64,000 nucleotides of DNA from CAVQBP01 sp963848195 (GCA_963848195.1 CAWKCY010000024.1:310001-374000); one strand, 5' to 3'. Counted from the stretch's first letter, positions 38,801 to 49,000 are shown. The notes: a model not told the origin generated them from the letters alone. Translations and numbers: made by a program.

Positions 38801-39457
38801 TTTCTAGTACGTTTTACCAGGTCTTCATAAGCTTCCACAAATTCAGTGAATTTCATTTTGTCAATATTTTTTATATTAGGAACTATTAAAGAGTGAGACC
38901 CGTCTTTTTTTTCAATATCTATAGCTAGACCAAGATTAATGGATTTCCTTTTGATGATAATCGGTTTTCCATCTACAATTGAAAAAGCATAATTTAGGAC
39001 GGGAACTTTCGGAACAGCTTTTATAATTGCCCAGCAAATTATGTGTGTAAAGGAAATCTTTCTACTTTGCCTCTTGAGCATATACCGATTTATTATCATT
39101 CTATTTTCTTCAAGGAGCTTAACCGGGATAGACCTCTGAGAGGTTGCTACAGGAACAGAAAGGCTTGAGGTCATATTTTCAAGAATTCTTTCCGAACTGC
39201 CAGCAATTATTTGAGTTTCGTCATTTTCTCCTGGCATAGGGAATTCTACTCTATCTATAGCGGGAGTTAAAACGGCATTATTATTTTTTTTGCCGTTTCC
39301 GTTTTTATTTCCGTTTACATTATTGAAAAAATTTTTCCACTGATCCGGGACACTCAGACGGGTTTTCCTGGTATTGTTTATAAAGATATTCTACAAACCA
39401 GGTATTTGCTCCAAACTTTTCCAGTTCTTCTTTTTGTTCTTTGGTTAGCTCTGTCAT
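35842..39457 (-). CDS. Multifunctional 2-oxoglutarate dehydrogenase E1 with E2-like domain (Kgd type, frameshifted near N-terminus)
   Basis: About 1204 residues. Order: a short N-terminal helix (MTELTKEQKEELEKFGANTW), an Asn/Gly/Lys linker, a 2-oxoacid acyltransferase domain (ending near STYDHRIIQGAESG), then the thiamine-diphosphate E1 domain with MAHRGRLNVLANI and GDAAFAGQGIVAETLNLS, and a transketolase C-terminal part (ARLERFLILCAEDN, VQEEPMNMGAWNF). This fused layout is that of actinobacterial Kgd (SucA with DLST-like domain). There is no lipoyl domain. The frame shifts by one base near 39355: ENPSE runs to a stop, while the neighbouring frame gives VPDQWKNFFNNVNG and continues to the end. 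Removing one base gives NPSSVPDQW. It is probably a sequence error. The enzyme converts 2-oxoglutarate in the TCA cycle. Confidence 0.9.
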
Positions 39458-39612
39458 TTTAATTCTTTTATTTTTATTATTACATGGTTATTAAATAAAT
39501 TTCAAAAATATTATAAAAGATAAAAAATTCATTTCTAAAATAATATTCGATGTATCATAACATTATTATAATTTTAATCAACTGTTTATATATTAACTAA
39601 AAATGAGCAATA

Positions 39613-40258
39613 ATGGTAGACAATAATAAGTTATCAAATTTAAGGGGAAGATATTCAGAAGAAGGATTGAGTGAAGAAAATGTTGAAAAGGACCCCTTGA
39701 AGCAATTTTCATTATGGATGGATGACGTTTTAAAATCAGGATATGATTGAGCCTAATGCAATGGTACTTGCTACTTCGGATGAAAACAACCAGCCATCGG
39801 CAAGGGTTGTTCTTTTAAAAGATTATAAGGAAGGCAAATTTATCTTTTATACAAATTACGAAAGTAAAAAAGCACATGATCTTTCAATAAATCCTAAAGC
39901 TTCGCTGTTATTTTTCTGGAGAGAACTGGGGAGGCAAATAAGAATTACCGGAACTGTTTCTAAAATATCCAGGGAAGAATCGGAGGAATACTTTGTTACA
40001 AGACCTTATGAGAGTCAAATAGGAGCATGGGCATCGAAACAGAGCAGTGTAATATCTGATCGTACATTTCTAGAAAAGAAGTTTGAAAAAATGAAAGAAA
40101 GATATCCTGGTGAAGTTCCTCTGCCTCCATTCTGGGGAGGATACAAATTGCTGCCGGATAAATTTGAATTCTGGCAGGGAAGAGGGAGCCGCCTTCATGA
40201 TAGGATCTCATACATCAAAAATGATAAGAAGTGGGATATAATAAGGTTGTCACCTTAA
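39613..40258 (+). CDS. pdxH: Pyridoxamine 5'-phosphate oxidase (frameshifted)
   Basis: FMN enzyme making PLP from PNP or PMP. The first piece starts at ATG 39613 (LRGRYSEEGLSEENVEKDPL, then WMDDVLKSG). The second continues one frame over with MIEPNAMVLATSDEN, RVVLLKDYKEGKFIFYTN, YESKKAHDL, FFWRELGRQIRITG, and the C-terminal WGGYKLLPDKFEFWQGR and RLHDR motifs. The break is near 39735-39742, where one surplus T separates LKSG from MIEPNAM. Repaired length is about 215 residues, normal for PdxH. It is divergent from kgd. Confidence 0.92.
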
Positions 40259-40267
40259 GACATTAAA

Positions 40268-40297
40268 AAGATGACACCTGCAAAGAAGATGTCATCC
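40268..40297. terminator. Repeat-derived hairpin between pdxH and a convergent small gene
   Basis: GATGACA (40270-40276) pairs with TGTCATC (40290-40296) over a 13-nt loop. TAATTTTATATT follows on the plus strand. It is built from the same AAGATGACATC repeat seen at 18.4 and 22.9 kb and lies 10 bases past the pdxH stop. Confidence 0.5.
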
Positions 40298-40305
40298 GAA
40301 TAATT

Positions 40306-40533
40306 TTATATTATTGAGCTTTTATTAATGATAGAGAGAGCTTTTTCCAGCTGATTAGGAAATAAGCTCATGGGAACAGCAGGTTTTCCAAGAGCTTTAA
40401 ATACCATATGACGGGCACATTTTGAAAAATCACCTTTACAGTAATTTCTTTTATACATATCGCTCATTGCAGGCATTTTTTCCATTTTATCATTAAAAAA
40501 TGGGCAAGATGCTAAACATTCACAATCTGCCAC
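40306..40533 (-). CDS. Small conserved Cys-motif protein
   Basis: 75 residues with five Cys: MADCECLASCPFFNDKM (C4, C6, C10) and YCKGDFSKCARHMV (C32, C39). The spacing suggests a metal or iron-sulphur site. I recall similar small proteins with CPFFND and CxGDFxxCAR phrases in Bacteroidota and Deltaproteobacteria, without a known role. It is transcribed toward pdxH. The coding character is good throughout. Confidence 0.7.
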   Translation of the reverse strand: MADCECLASCPFFNDKMEKMPAMSDMYKRNYCKGDFSKCARHMVFKALGKPAVPMSLFPNQLEKALSIINKSSII

Positions 40534-40692
40534 TTTATACCTCCCTTATTTTATTTCGGCTTAATGATTTTAATTAATGAGATTATCTAATGCTTTTACC
40601 CCGGTATGTCAACCCTTAACAAATAGACACATCAAATTTAAGTAAATTTTAGCATCAATAAAAAGTGCAGGTGTAAAAGCAAGTTTTAGTAA

Positions 40693-40962
40693 TTAATATA
40701 TTTTGGAGACTTTTTTTCTTAAAAAATATAAAGTTTGATAAATAGTTGAAAAAATGGATATAAAAAAAATAAAAAACACAAAAAAACTATAGCTAATAAA
40801 TTTTAATTCGAAATTCAGATTTCCGCTTCCATTAGATATATCTTTAAAAAAAATAAAGTCTAAAACTAAAAAAAGAAGAGCAATTACACCTAGACTTAAT
40901 GAGGTAAATAAATTAATTCTTAGTTTTTTCATTGTATTGCTGATTTCGTTTGAAATTATCAA
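40693..40962 (-). CDS. Small two-helix membrane protein
   Basis: 89 residues at most. An internal ATG (MKKLRINLFTSLS) at 40932 is an equally likely start. Two hydrophobic helices are seen (LSLGVIALLFLVLDFIFF and FFVFFIFFISIFSTIYQTLY), separated by a polar loop with NGSGNLN. It ends in a basic FLRKKVSKIY. No family is recognised. The high A/T content makes chance hydrophobic ORFs possible, so confidence is moderate. Confidence 0.4.
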   Translation of the reverse strand: MIISNEISNTMKKLRINLFTSLSLGVIALLFLVLDFIFFKDISNGSGNLNFELKFISYSFFVFFIFFISIFSTIYQTLYFLRKKVSKIY

Positions 40963-41211
40963 AAATTGCGAAATAAACTTAATGAGAATTGAATAAAATT
41001 GAGTTGTAAAAATAGATTTCTAAAAGATTTTTAGACATAAATCACACCTTTTTTTCTGAATTTATATTCAACATTTTATATAACCATTCATATAATTCTA
41101 TCGCCGTTGTTAATAAAATTCAATATCAAAGAGTAACCAATCTTTATTTTTGTTCAATTGTTTTTTGTAACAAGTTACTATTTTATTAAAAAATTCAATA
41201 TGAGGTTTAAA

Positions 41212-41652
41212 ATGAAGATTGTAAAACTAATACTCGGTTTAACGATGTTAACGATATTTTCAACATATGCAATGAAACAAAATAATCCTGCAGACGTGGA
41301 AGCAGTAAAACAGGTTATTCAAGATTATATTCAAGGTACAGATACTCGGAATGTTGATGCATTGGAAAATATTTTATACCCGACCGGTAATTACTTTAAC
41401 TTCAATTCAGTTACAAATAAAGTATCGGAGATGACTAATGATCAGTTTTTAGAAAAAGTTAAAAAGGGTCAAACAGGAGGCTGGGAAAGACAGCTTAATA
41501 TAAATTCCGTAGATGTTAACGATAATACAGCAATGGCAAAAATTGAGATAAGTGATGCAAGGATGAAACAACATGGATATTTAACTCTTGTAAAAGAAGA
41601 GGGTAAATGGAAAATAATGAGCGGCGCTTATACTCTTGAAACTGCTAAGTAA
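41212..41652 (+). CDS. Exported NTF2-like (putative lumazine-binding type) protein
   Basis: 146 residues from the ATG at 41212, which has GAGG six bases upstream and starts a signal peptide (MKIVKLILGLTMLTIFSTYA). The upstream in-frame TTG at 41158 adds only an implausible leader. The body follows the SnoaL/DUF4440 pattern: VEAVKQVIQDYIQGTDTRNV, LENILYPTGNYFN, and the closing strands GYLTLVKEEGKWKIMSGAY. It probably binds a small ligand in the periplasm. A strong terminator follows. Confidence 0.75.
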   Translation: MKIVKLILGLTMLTIFSTYAMKQNNPADVEAVKQVIQDYIQGTDTRNVDALENILYPTGNYFNFNSVTNKVSEMTNDQFLEKVKKGQTGGWERQLNINSVDVNDNTAMAKIEISDARMKQHGYLTLVKEEGKWKIMSGAYTLETAK

Positions 41653-41670
41653 ATAAGTCAATCCTTAGAT

Positions 41671-41703
41671 ATTGTCTCATAATTCTGATGATTATGAGAC
41701 AAT
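41671..41703 (+). terminator. Strong hairpin terminator
   Basis: ATTGTCTCATAAT (41671-41683) pairs perfectly with ATTATGAGACAAT (41691-41703) around a 7-nt loop, followed by CTCATTTCTTCTTATT. It lies 18 bp behind the NTF2-like gene. Confidence 0.75.
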
Positions 41704-41843
41704 CTCATTTCTTCTTATTATAAACTAAAGTATTTAATTAAAGATAGTTAAGCTGAAATTTAATAAAATATCGTGAATTCTGGTTTTTAATATCGCAATT
41801 ATTGTTATTTTAACCGATATTTTTTTCTAGTCGATTAAATTAC

Positions 41844-42908
41844 TTGAAGAATATTTTCTGTTTAATACTGCTCATACATTTCCTTTCACAAGAAATATTT
41901 CCGCAAGAAAAATATTTTTATAAGGGAATGGATTGGGGTAGTGAAGCCAATTATAATCCTATAAATGTTATTTTAAATGGCAGCTTTGATATAATACAGC
42001 TACAAAACCACAACAGGGTAATGGAAAAGTTTCATTACGGGGAAGGAGCGAAAAACGTTCTAAAAAATTTAGGGGATCCATTTGCCGTAATAAACAGGTA
42101 CGGATGGAATAAATTTATAACCGATGAGTTGTTTCCAATTCATTTAACAAAAGAAGGTGCACAGTGGTGGCCAAATTACCAGCTTCATTTAATCGGAGGC
42201 GGAATGACTTATACAGCAATGAAAGAATGGTATGAATATCATAATATACCATCTCCTGTTGTTATGTCAATTTCAACAATGGCTGTTTATCATTTACTTA
42301 ATGAAATAATAGAGAATGATTCATATAAAGGTGATAATGTAGATCCTATAGCTGATATATATTTTTTTGATGCTGGAGGCATCATACTTTTTAGTTTTGA
42401 TTCAATAAATGAATTTTTTAGCAAAAAACTTAATTTAGCAGACTGGTCTCTTCAATCTTCTTTTTTAATAAATGATTTTTCTCTTCAGAATAACGGGCAA
42501 TATTTCTCGATAAAATGGAAGCTGCCTTTTTCGGATAGCTGGCATTTTTTCTATTATTTCGGGATGAATGGTTTACTTGGATTATCATATAAATTTGAAA
42601 ATGGCGGATCATTATCATTTGGTGGTGGCTTGCGAAATAAAGAGCTTATTTTACTTGATGAAAAAACCAATAAGAAAACGGCAGAACTAACATGGAATTT
42701 CGGGTTATTTTATGATATACAGAATTCTTTATTATCATCCATATCGTTCAGCGGATTGACAGACTACAAAATTGATTTAAATATATATCCGGGCTTATTA
42801 AAAATAGGTTCTTTTTCTCCGGGTTTGTGGTGTATTATTAATAATAAGGGAGAAATATTACTCGGATTCTCAACAATCTGGAGCCCAGGATTGGGGTATA
42901 AATTTTAA
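41844..42908 (+). CDS. Exported protein of unknown function, envelope type
   Basis: 354 residues from a TTG start at 41844. The next residues are a signal peptide (MKNIFCLILLIHFLSQEIF). The first half contains NRYGWNKFITDELFP, WWPNYQLHLIGGGMTY and MAVYHLLNEIIEN with several conserved-looking His and Trp. The second half alternates like beta strands (GSLSFGGGLRNKELIL, PGLLKIGSFSPGLWCI) and ends GLGYKF, as in outer-membrane proteins. No family is recognised. The gene stands alone between a terminator and aconitase. Confidence 0.55.
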   Translation: MKNIFCLILLIHFLSQEIFPQEKYFYKGMDWGSEANYNPINVILNGSFDIIQLQNHNRVMEKFHYGEGAKNVLKNLGDPFAVINRYGWNKFITDELFPIHLTKEGAQWWPNYQLHLIGGGMTYTAMKEWYEYHNIPSPVVMSISTMAVYHLLNEIIENDSYKGDNVDPIADIYFFDAGGIILFSFDSINEFFSKKLNLADWSLQSSFLINDFSLQNNGQYFSIKWKLPFSDSWHFFYYFGMNGLLGLSYKFENGGSLSFGGGLRNKELILLDEKTNKKTAELTWNFGLFYDIQNSLLSSISFSGLTDYKIDLNIYPGLLKIGSFSPGLWCIINNKGEILLGFSTIWSPGLGYKF

Positions 42909-43008
42909 ACTGCATTTAATTTCTGATACATCAATTGTTATTATTTTTTTTTATAATAAACTCTTAGAACAATATCTTAAATAATGAACTTAAATTATAA
43001 GAGGTTTT

Positions 43009-44949
43009 ATGGGAAAAAATATGGTTCAAAAACTAATTGAAGCCCATTTATTGGAAGGCAAGATGTTACAGGGGGAAGAGATTGGACTGAAGATTGACCA
43101 GACATTAACTCAGGATGCTACAGGGACTCTGGTGATGCTTGAACTAGAGGCAATGAGACTGGATAGAGCAAGAACCGAAATATCTGCACAATATGTTGAC
43201 CACAACCTACTCCAAGAAGATTATAAAAATGCAGATGATCATTTATTTTTAAGGAGTGCATGTCAAAAATTTGGAATATGGTACAGCAGGCCGGGAAACG
43301 GGGTAAGCCATCCTGTCCATATGGAAAGGTTTGGAATTCCGGGTAAAACACTGTTAGGTTCAGACAGTCATACTCCTGCTGCGGGTTCTTTGGGGATGCT
43401 GGCTATCGGGGCAGGCGGTTTAGAAGTAGCTCTAGCAATTGCAGGGGAACCATTATATATAAAGATGCCTCAAGTTTTGGGGGTTAAGATAACCGGTAAA
43501 TTTCCCGGGTGGGTAAGTGCAAAAGACGTAATTCTGGAAATGCTACGAAGGCATGGTGTGGATGGAGGTATTGGAAAAATAATTGAATATTATGGACCCG
43601 GTTTAAAAGTTTTAACGGCAATGGATAGACATGTAATCGCAAATATGGGGGCGGAAATGGGAGCAACAACAACAGTTTTTCCTTCGGACGACGTCATTAA
43701 GAATTTTTTACGGAAGCAGGGGAGAGAAGCAGATTGGCGGGAGCTAGGAGCGGATGAAGATGCTGAATACGACGAATATGATGAAATTAATCTTTCTGAA
43801 CTCGAACCATTAATTGCAAAACCAAGCAGTCCTGGTAATGTTGTCCCGGTAAGGGAGGTTGAGGGGCTCCAAATATATCAGTCATATATCGGATCATCTG
43901 CAAATCCCGGTTTAAGAGATTTTGCAATTGCAGCTTTAATAGTTGAAAATAAGCAAATTAATGATAAGGTTTCATTTGACATAAATCCTAGTTCGAGGCA
44001 AATCCTTGAAAATTTAATATCTCTAGGACTGCTGCAAAAGCTTGTACATTCAGGGGCTAGAATTCATCAAGCAGGCTGTAATGGGTGTATCGGGATGGGG
44101 CAGGCTCCAGCATCGGGCAAAATAAGTTTGAGAACTGTTCCAAGAAATTTTCCTGGAAGATCCGGTACAAAAGAAGATCAAGTATATTTATGCAGTCCCG
44201 AAACTGCATCAGCTTCAGCTCTTAAAGGAGTCATTACCGATCCGCGTACATTAGACTGGACCTATCCAAATTTTGAGGAGCTGGGAAAAATTATACTTAA
44301 TACAGAGATGCTAATTAAACCTCCGGAGGATGGTAAAAATGTTGAACTAGTCAAAGGGCCGAATATTGCGGCATTACCTGCTTTAACTCCTTTACCGGAA
44401 AAAATAAAAGCTCCTATTATTTTAAAAGTTGATGATGATATTTCAACGGATGAAATTATGCCTGCAGGTTCAAAAGTTTTGCCGTTTAGAAGTAATATAC
44501 CGGAAATCAGCAAATTTGTTTTCAATCAGGTAGATGAAGAATTTTACAATAGAGCAATTGAAAATAAGAATACAGGTTTTTTTATTATAGGCGGGGAAAA
44601 TTACGGTCAGGGATCAAGCCGAGAACATGCAGCATTAGCTCCTAGGTATTTAGGGCTTAAAATTATAATTGCTAAAAGCTTTGCAAGAATTCATTGGCAG
44701 AATTTAGTAAACTTTGGAATCCTTCCGCTGCTCTTTATAAATAAGAACGATTTTGATAATATTGAACAGGGAGATGTTCTTGAAATAGGAAGTTTACAAT
44801 CCCTTAATGAAATGAACAAATATAAAATATTAAATAGAACAAAAAATTTTGAATTTGAATCAAAACATACGATGAGCAGAAGACAAACAGATATTGTATT
44901 AGCAGGCGGTTTAATTAATATTATAAAAAACAAAATAAAAAATAATTAA
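43009..44949 (+). CDS. Aconitate hydratase, probably Aquifex-type
   Basis: 646 residues, shorter than AcnA, as in the Aquifex-type putative aconitases. Catalytic and binding motifs: QDATGTLVMLELEAM, YVDHNLLQ, LGSDSHTPAAGSLGML, GCNGCIGMGQAP (Cys357 and Cys360) and NYGQGSSREHAALAPR in the swivel domain. The usual first cluster ligand in IGSCTN reads GSSAN here (residues 295-299), so only two of three cluster Cys are at their normal places. It interconverts citrate and isocitrate in the TCA cycle. Together with kgd it covers two TCA steps in the window. Confidence 0.85.
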   Translation: MGKNMVQKLIEAHLLEGKMLQGEEIGLKIDQTLTQDATGTLVMLELEAMRLDRARTEISAQYVDHNLLQEDYKNADDHLFLRSACQKFGIWYSRPGNGVSHPVHMERFGIPGKTLLGSDSHTPAAGSLGMLAIGAGGLEVALAIAGEPLYIKMPQVLGVKITGKFPGWVSAKDVILEMLRRHGVDGGIGKIIEYYGPGLKVLTAMDRHVIANMGAEMGATTTVFPSDDVIKNFLRKQGREADWRELGADEDAEYDEYDEINLSELEPLIAKPSSPGNVVPVREVEGLQIYQSYIGSSANPGLRDFAIAALIVENKQINDKVSFDINPSSRQILENLISLGLLQKLVHSGARIHQAGCNGCIGMGQAPASGKISLRTVPRNFPGRSGTKEDQVYLCSPETASASALKGVITDPRTLDWTYPNFEELGKIILNTEMLIKPPEDGKNVELVKGPNIAALPALTPLPEKIKAPIILKVDDDISTDEIMPAGSKVLPFRSNIPEISKFVFNQVDEEFYNRAIENKNTGFFIIGGENYGQGSSREHAALAPRYLGLKIIIAKSFARIHWQNLVNFGILPLLFINKNDFDNIEQGDVLEIGSLQSLNEMNKYKILNRTKNFEFESKHTMSRRQTDIVLAGGLINIIKNKIKNN

Positions 44950-44970
44950 CAGTTTTGTAATAAAACAGGA

Positions 44971-45546
44971 ATGTGTAAAATGAATAGGGTTGTGTTTTTA
45001 TTATTTAGATTAGGCTTATCAAAAGTAATCATCCAAACCTGTGTTTTAGCTTTAATTTTATATATGGCTGCTTTGGTTATTCTCCGGCTTGGCGATAAAA
45101 GATTTTTAGGTAAAAATGCAGCATTCGATTTTATTGTGGGGATAGTAATAGGCTCTACCGTAAGCCGTGCAATTAATGGAAGTGCAGAATTAATACCAAC
45201 AATTTCCGCAGTCATAGTTCTAGTTGGGTTTCATTGGTTAATTGCGACAGTTTCTCTATATTCAAATAAAATTGATTCGTTAGTAAAAGGGAAATCAAAA
45301 TTAATTGCTAAAGACGGAAATATTTTATGGGATGCAATGAAAAAAAATCATGTAAGCAAAAATGATTTAATGATGCATGTTCGGTTTGACGGAAACATAA
45401 CAAAAATAGAAGATGTGGAGGAGGCTTTTTTCGAAAAAGGAGGGAGAATAAGTATAATTCCCAAAAAGCCCAAATTAAAAAAACCGCATATAATTGATAT
45501 AGAAGTTAAAGAGGGTGTCCAAACGGTAAGGATATCAATTGAATAA
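44971..45546 (+). CDS. DUF421 (YetF-like) membrane protein
   Basis: 191 residues, with ATG at 44971 or 44980. Three membrane helices (VIIQTCVLALILYMAALVIL, FIVGIVIGSTVSRAI, LIPTISAVIVLVGFHWLIA) are followed by the cytoplasmic YetF domain. It has GKSKLIAKDGNILWDAMKKN, LMMHVRFDGN and GGRISIIPK. The function is unknown. It starts 21 bp after aconitase and is followed at 26 bp by another membrane protein gene. Confidence 0.85.
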   Translation: MCKMNRVVFLLFRLGLSKVIIQTCVLALILYMAALVILRLGDKRFLGKNAAFDFIVGIVIGSTVSRAINGSAELIPTISAVIVLVGFHWLIATVSLYSNKIDSLVKGKSKLIAKDGNILWDAMKKNHVSKNDLMMHVRFDGNITKIEDVEEAFFEKGGRISIIPKKPKLKKPHIIDIEVKEGVQTVRISIE

Positions 45547-45572
45547 AATAATAAAACCTCCGGAGCAGTTAT

Positions 45573-46031
45573 ATGAATACATCAATAGGTAATATAATTA
45601 GTACAGCAGTGATAGCAGGTATTTTTGGTACTGCAGGCATGACTATATTTTTACAAATAATATCCAAATCAGGAATTGCAAATGCTGATATGGTTCGGGC
45701 AATCGGCAGTTTATTTACTAAAACGTTGGATTCAGCATTTTCATTCGGGATTATACTACATTTGATTTCGGGAATAATCTTTGCGTTTTTATATACATTT
45801 GCGATCTTTGGTCTAAATGTTCACGGAATTGCCAGCAGCATAGGTTCAGGCACAATAATAGGTTTTATCCACGGCGGAGTAGTCAGCTTTGTACTTGTTA
45901 CGGCTGTAGCTGAACATCATCCTTTAGCTGAATTTCAAAAGACAGGATTTTCAGTTGCTGTAGCCCATTTAGTGGCACATATGATTTTCGGATTTATTGT
46001 AGGTTTAATTATTGGGTTAATAGGTTATTAA
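45573..46031 (+). CDS. Four-helix membrane protein (DUF6789-like)
   Basis: 152 residues, nearly all membrane helix: IISTAVIAGIFGTAGMTIFL, FGIILHLISGIIFAFLYTFA, IIGFIHGGVVSFVLVTAVA, and AHLVAHMIFGFIVGLIIGLI. Several His residues (AEHHPLAE, AHLVAH) lie at helix ends. The pattern resembles DUF6789-type proteins. The function is unknown. The stop is two bases from the end of the convergent coiled-coil gene. Confidence 0.55.
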   Translation: MNTSIGNIISTAVIAGIFGTAGMTIFLQIISKSGIANADMVRAIGSLFTKTLDSAFSFGIILHLISGIIFAFLYTFAIFGLNVHGIASSIGSGTIIGFIHGGVVSFVLVTAVAEHHPLAEFQKTGFSVAVAHLVAHMIFGFIVGLIIGLIGY

Positions 46032-46033
46032 GA

Positions 46034-49000
46034 TTATAAATAACTTTTAACAGCATCATTAAGATTACTAAATATCATAAAGACTTTGTCCATTCTTGTA
46101 ACATAGAACATTGAATTTTCATTTTGTTCACTCCAAACAATCCTCAAATCTCCATTTGCAGCAGAAGCCTTCTTTAATGTATTAACAAGAACTCCCAATA
46201 TAGTTGAATCAACAAATTCGCAATTGGACATATTTACAACAAGTTTATTGTAATTTTGTCTTAATATTTTATTAAGGAATTCTCCAAATGAACTTGCTAT
46301 TTCTAAAGTAGCTCTGGATAAATTTACATTAATTATACTAATTTCACCGTACTGAAGATGTTCAAAACTCCCGCTTTCCTGGAAAGAACTGACCTGTTCC
46401 AGACTAATAGATTTACTACTTGAAAGGAATGGATTTTCCGAATCTTTTGTTTTTTTATTATCTTCACCTAAAACTGATTTATTTTCATTATTGTTTGAGA
46501 TTTCAATTTTACCTTCTACTTTTGTGTAACCATCCTTTTCTTTGGTAGCATGAGATTCTACATGTAAATTATTGGACTTATCCACCTTCAAATTTTCTTT
46601 ATCGATATTAAAGGAGGGTTTTTCTGATTCAAAGATTTGATTCTTCCTTGAAAGGATTTTTTGAGCTTCAAGTTCTGCTATCTTCTGAGCCTGGTTTTCA
46701 ATTATACTGGACTGCTGCTCTCCGATAAATATTTTCTCTTCAAGCTGTTTTTTTAATTGTCTTATTTCAATCTGGAATTCTTCAAGCTTTTCTTTCACAT
46801 CATTTTCGGAATCTTTTGAAGGACTATTATTTAATTGAGCGATAATATTCTCAAGTTGATTTAATTTATTTTCTTTATCCTTCAATTCATGTTCTTTAAT
46901 AGCTAAAGAAGAGTCAAATTTTTCTAATTCAGAATCCATTCTGCTTTTCTGAGCTACAATATCAGAAGTCACCTTCTTTAAAGAACTCATTTCAGAGAAT
47001 ATTTTCTGAAGCCTACCATCCAGTTCTTTATTTTTATCCAATAATTCTAACTTGTCAGATTTCAATAACTCGGTATTTTTTAATAACTCTTCTTTTTGGT
47101 TGATTAAATTATTCACTTCTTCCTGTAGGGAACCGATAGTTAAGTTTAATGATTCAATAGATTGACTATTTTGTTCATTTACCTTTCTATCATTTTGCAG
47201 GTTCAAATCATTTATTAACTCATTTTTTTGAGTTATTTCTTTTTCAAGATTCTCAATGATTCTATTTTTAGTTTTTTCTATTTCTTCCTTTTTATTTATA
47301 TGCTCTTCAATGTCATTTTTTAGTTTAGTCAAACAATTGTTTCTTGAAGATAATTCTTCAGAGAGCCTATTTATTTCAAGTTCATATTCTTTTGACTTTT
47401 GTGTTCCATCAAAATCCGCGGCAGCTTTAATACGTCCATTTAATTCAGATTCAATTTTTCTTAATTGATCACGATAAGTTTTTTCATTGTTTTCAAGTTC
47501 AATGATTCTCGAAATTTGCTTTTGAATAATTTCTTCTTTTTTATGTTCAATATTTTTATAATATTTTTCTTTTTCAATTAAATCTTCAATTTGATCATTT
47601 TGCCTGCTTATAGTTTTATTTTTTTCCAGCTTAAGTTTCTGAAATTCATTTTCTCTGGATTCGTAATTTTCTATTTCAAGACTTTGTTCAATTATTACCA
47701 ATTCCTGTTGTTTTGCCGTTTTATTTAATTCTTCGCAATTCTGTTTATTTTCAATAACTTTCTGTTCAAGTTCTTGTATTAGAAGAGCGTTTTCTCTATC
47801 TCTTTTTTGATAAGGAATTTCCTGTTCTTTTAACTTTTTAATTGTTTCTTCATTTTTACGAAGTGCATCTTCTTTTTGTCTTAACTGAAGTTCTGATTTT
47901 TCCAGGACGGTTTTGAGATTTTCTATCTGCCTAAGTAAATTTTGAATCTCCTCATTTTTCTTTAATTCCGACTCCTTAAAACCTGCTTCAATGTTTTCAA
48001 GTTCAATTATTCTTAAGTCTTGATTTTCAAATAATCGAGCTTTTTCTTCTTCCCGTTTGTTAAGACTACTTATTTGTACATTCAGATTGGCAATTTCATT
48101 TATAAGTTTTTGAATTTCATTCTCAGAGCCGGAAACCTCAGTTTTAAGAACTTTATTTTCATTTTCCAAATAAAGTATTTTTTCATTCAACGTGTTAACG
48201 GCATTGTTTTTTTCAATTTCCATTGAATTGAATTCAGATTTATATCTGGCCAATTCCCCTATTTCAGTTTTAAGGAATTCTGATTGTTTTTCCGCATCAG
48301 ATAAAAGTTGGTTTACTTTTGAAAGCTCCTCCTTGTGATTTTGTAATGTAATTTCTTTTTCATTTAATACTCTCTCATTTTCCTGAAGCTTGAGATTAAG
48401 ATTTTCTTTAAGCTCCTTATAATTTTCAATTTTGGTATTAAGATCATTTAGGAGATTATTATTACTTTCAGAAACCTTAGAGAGTTCAGATTTCAGACCA
48501 TTGATTTTTTCAGATAAATCCTTTAATTGTGATTCTTTTTGAGATCCTATCTCATTAAGTTCATTTATGAGATTATTATTTTCTTCAGTTATATTTAAAA
48601 CTTTAGATTCAAGTTCAGCAATTTTTTCAGTTAATATGTTTGCTTGAACTTCTCCCCGGGAACTGATTTCTTTAAGTTCAATTAATAAATTATTTTTGTC
48701 TTCGGAAGATTTAGAAACTTCAAGTTCCAGTCCTGAAATTTTATCAAATAAATCTTTTACCTGTAATTCATTTTGGTATCTAAATTCATTTAATTCATTT
48801 AACAAGTCTTTTTTTTCTTCAGAAGACTTAGATAATTCAGAATTGAGCCTGGTAATATTTGTCGTTAATTCTTTTAATTGAATTTCTTTTTCTGTCTTTA
48901 AATTGTTCAATTCAATAATAAGATTATTATTATCTTCCCTGGTTCGAGAAAACTCAGATTCCAAATTGCTAATTTTGTCAGACAGACCCTTTATCTGCAA

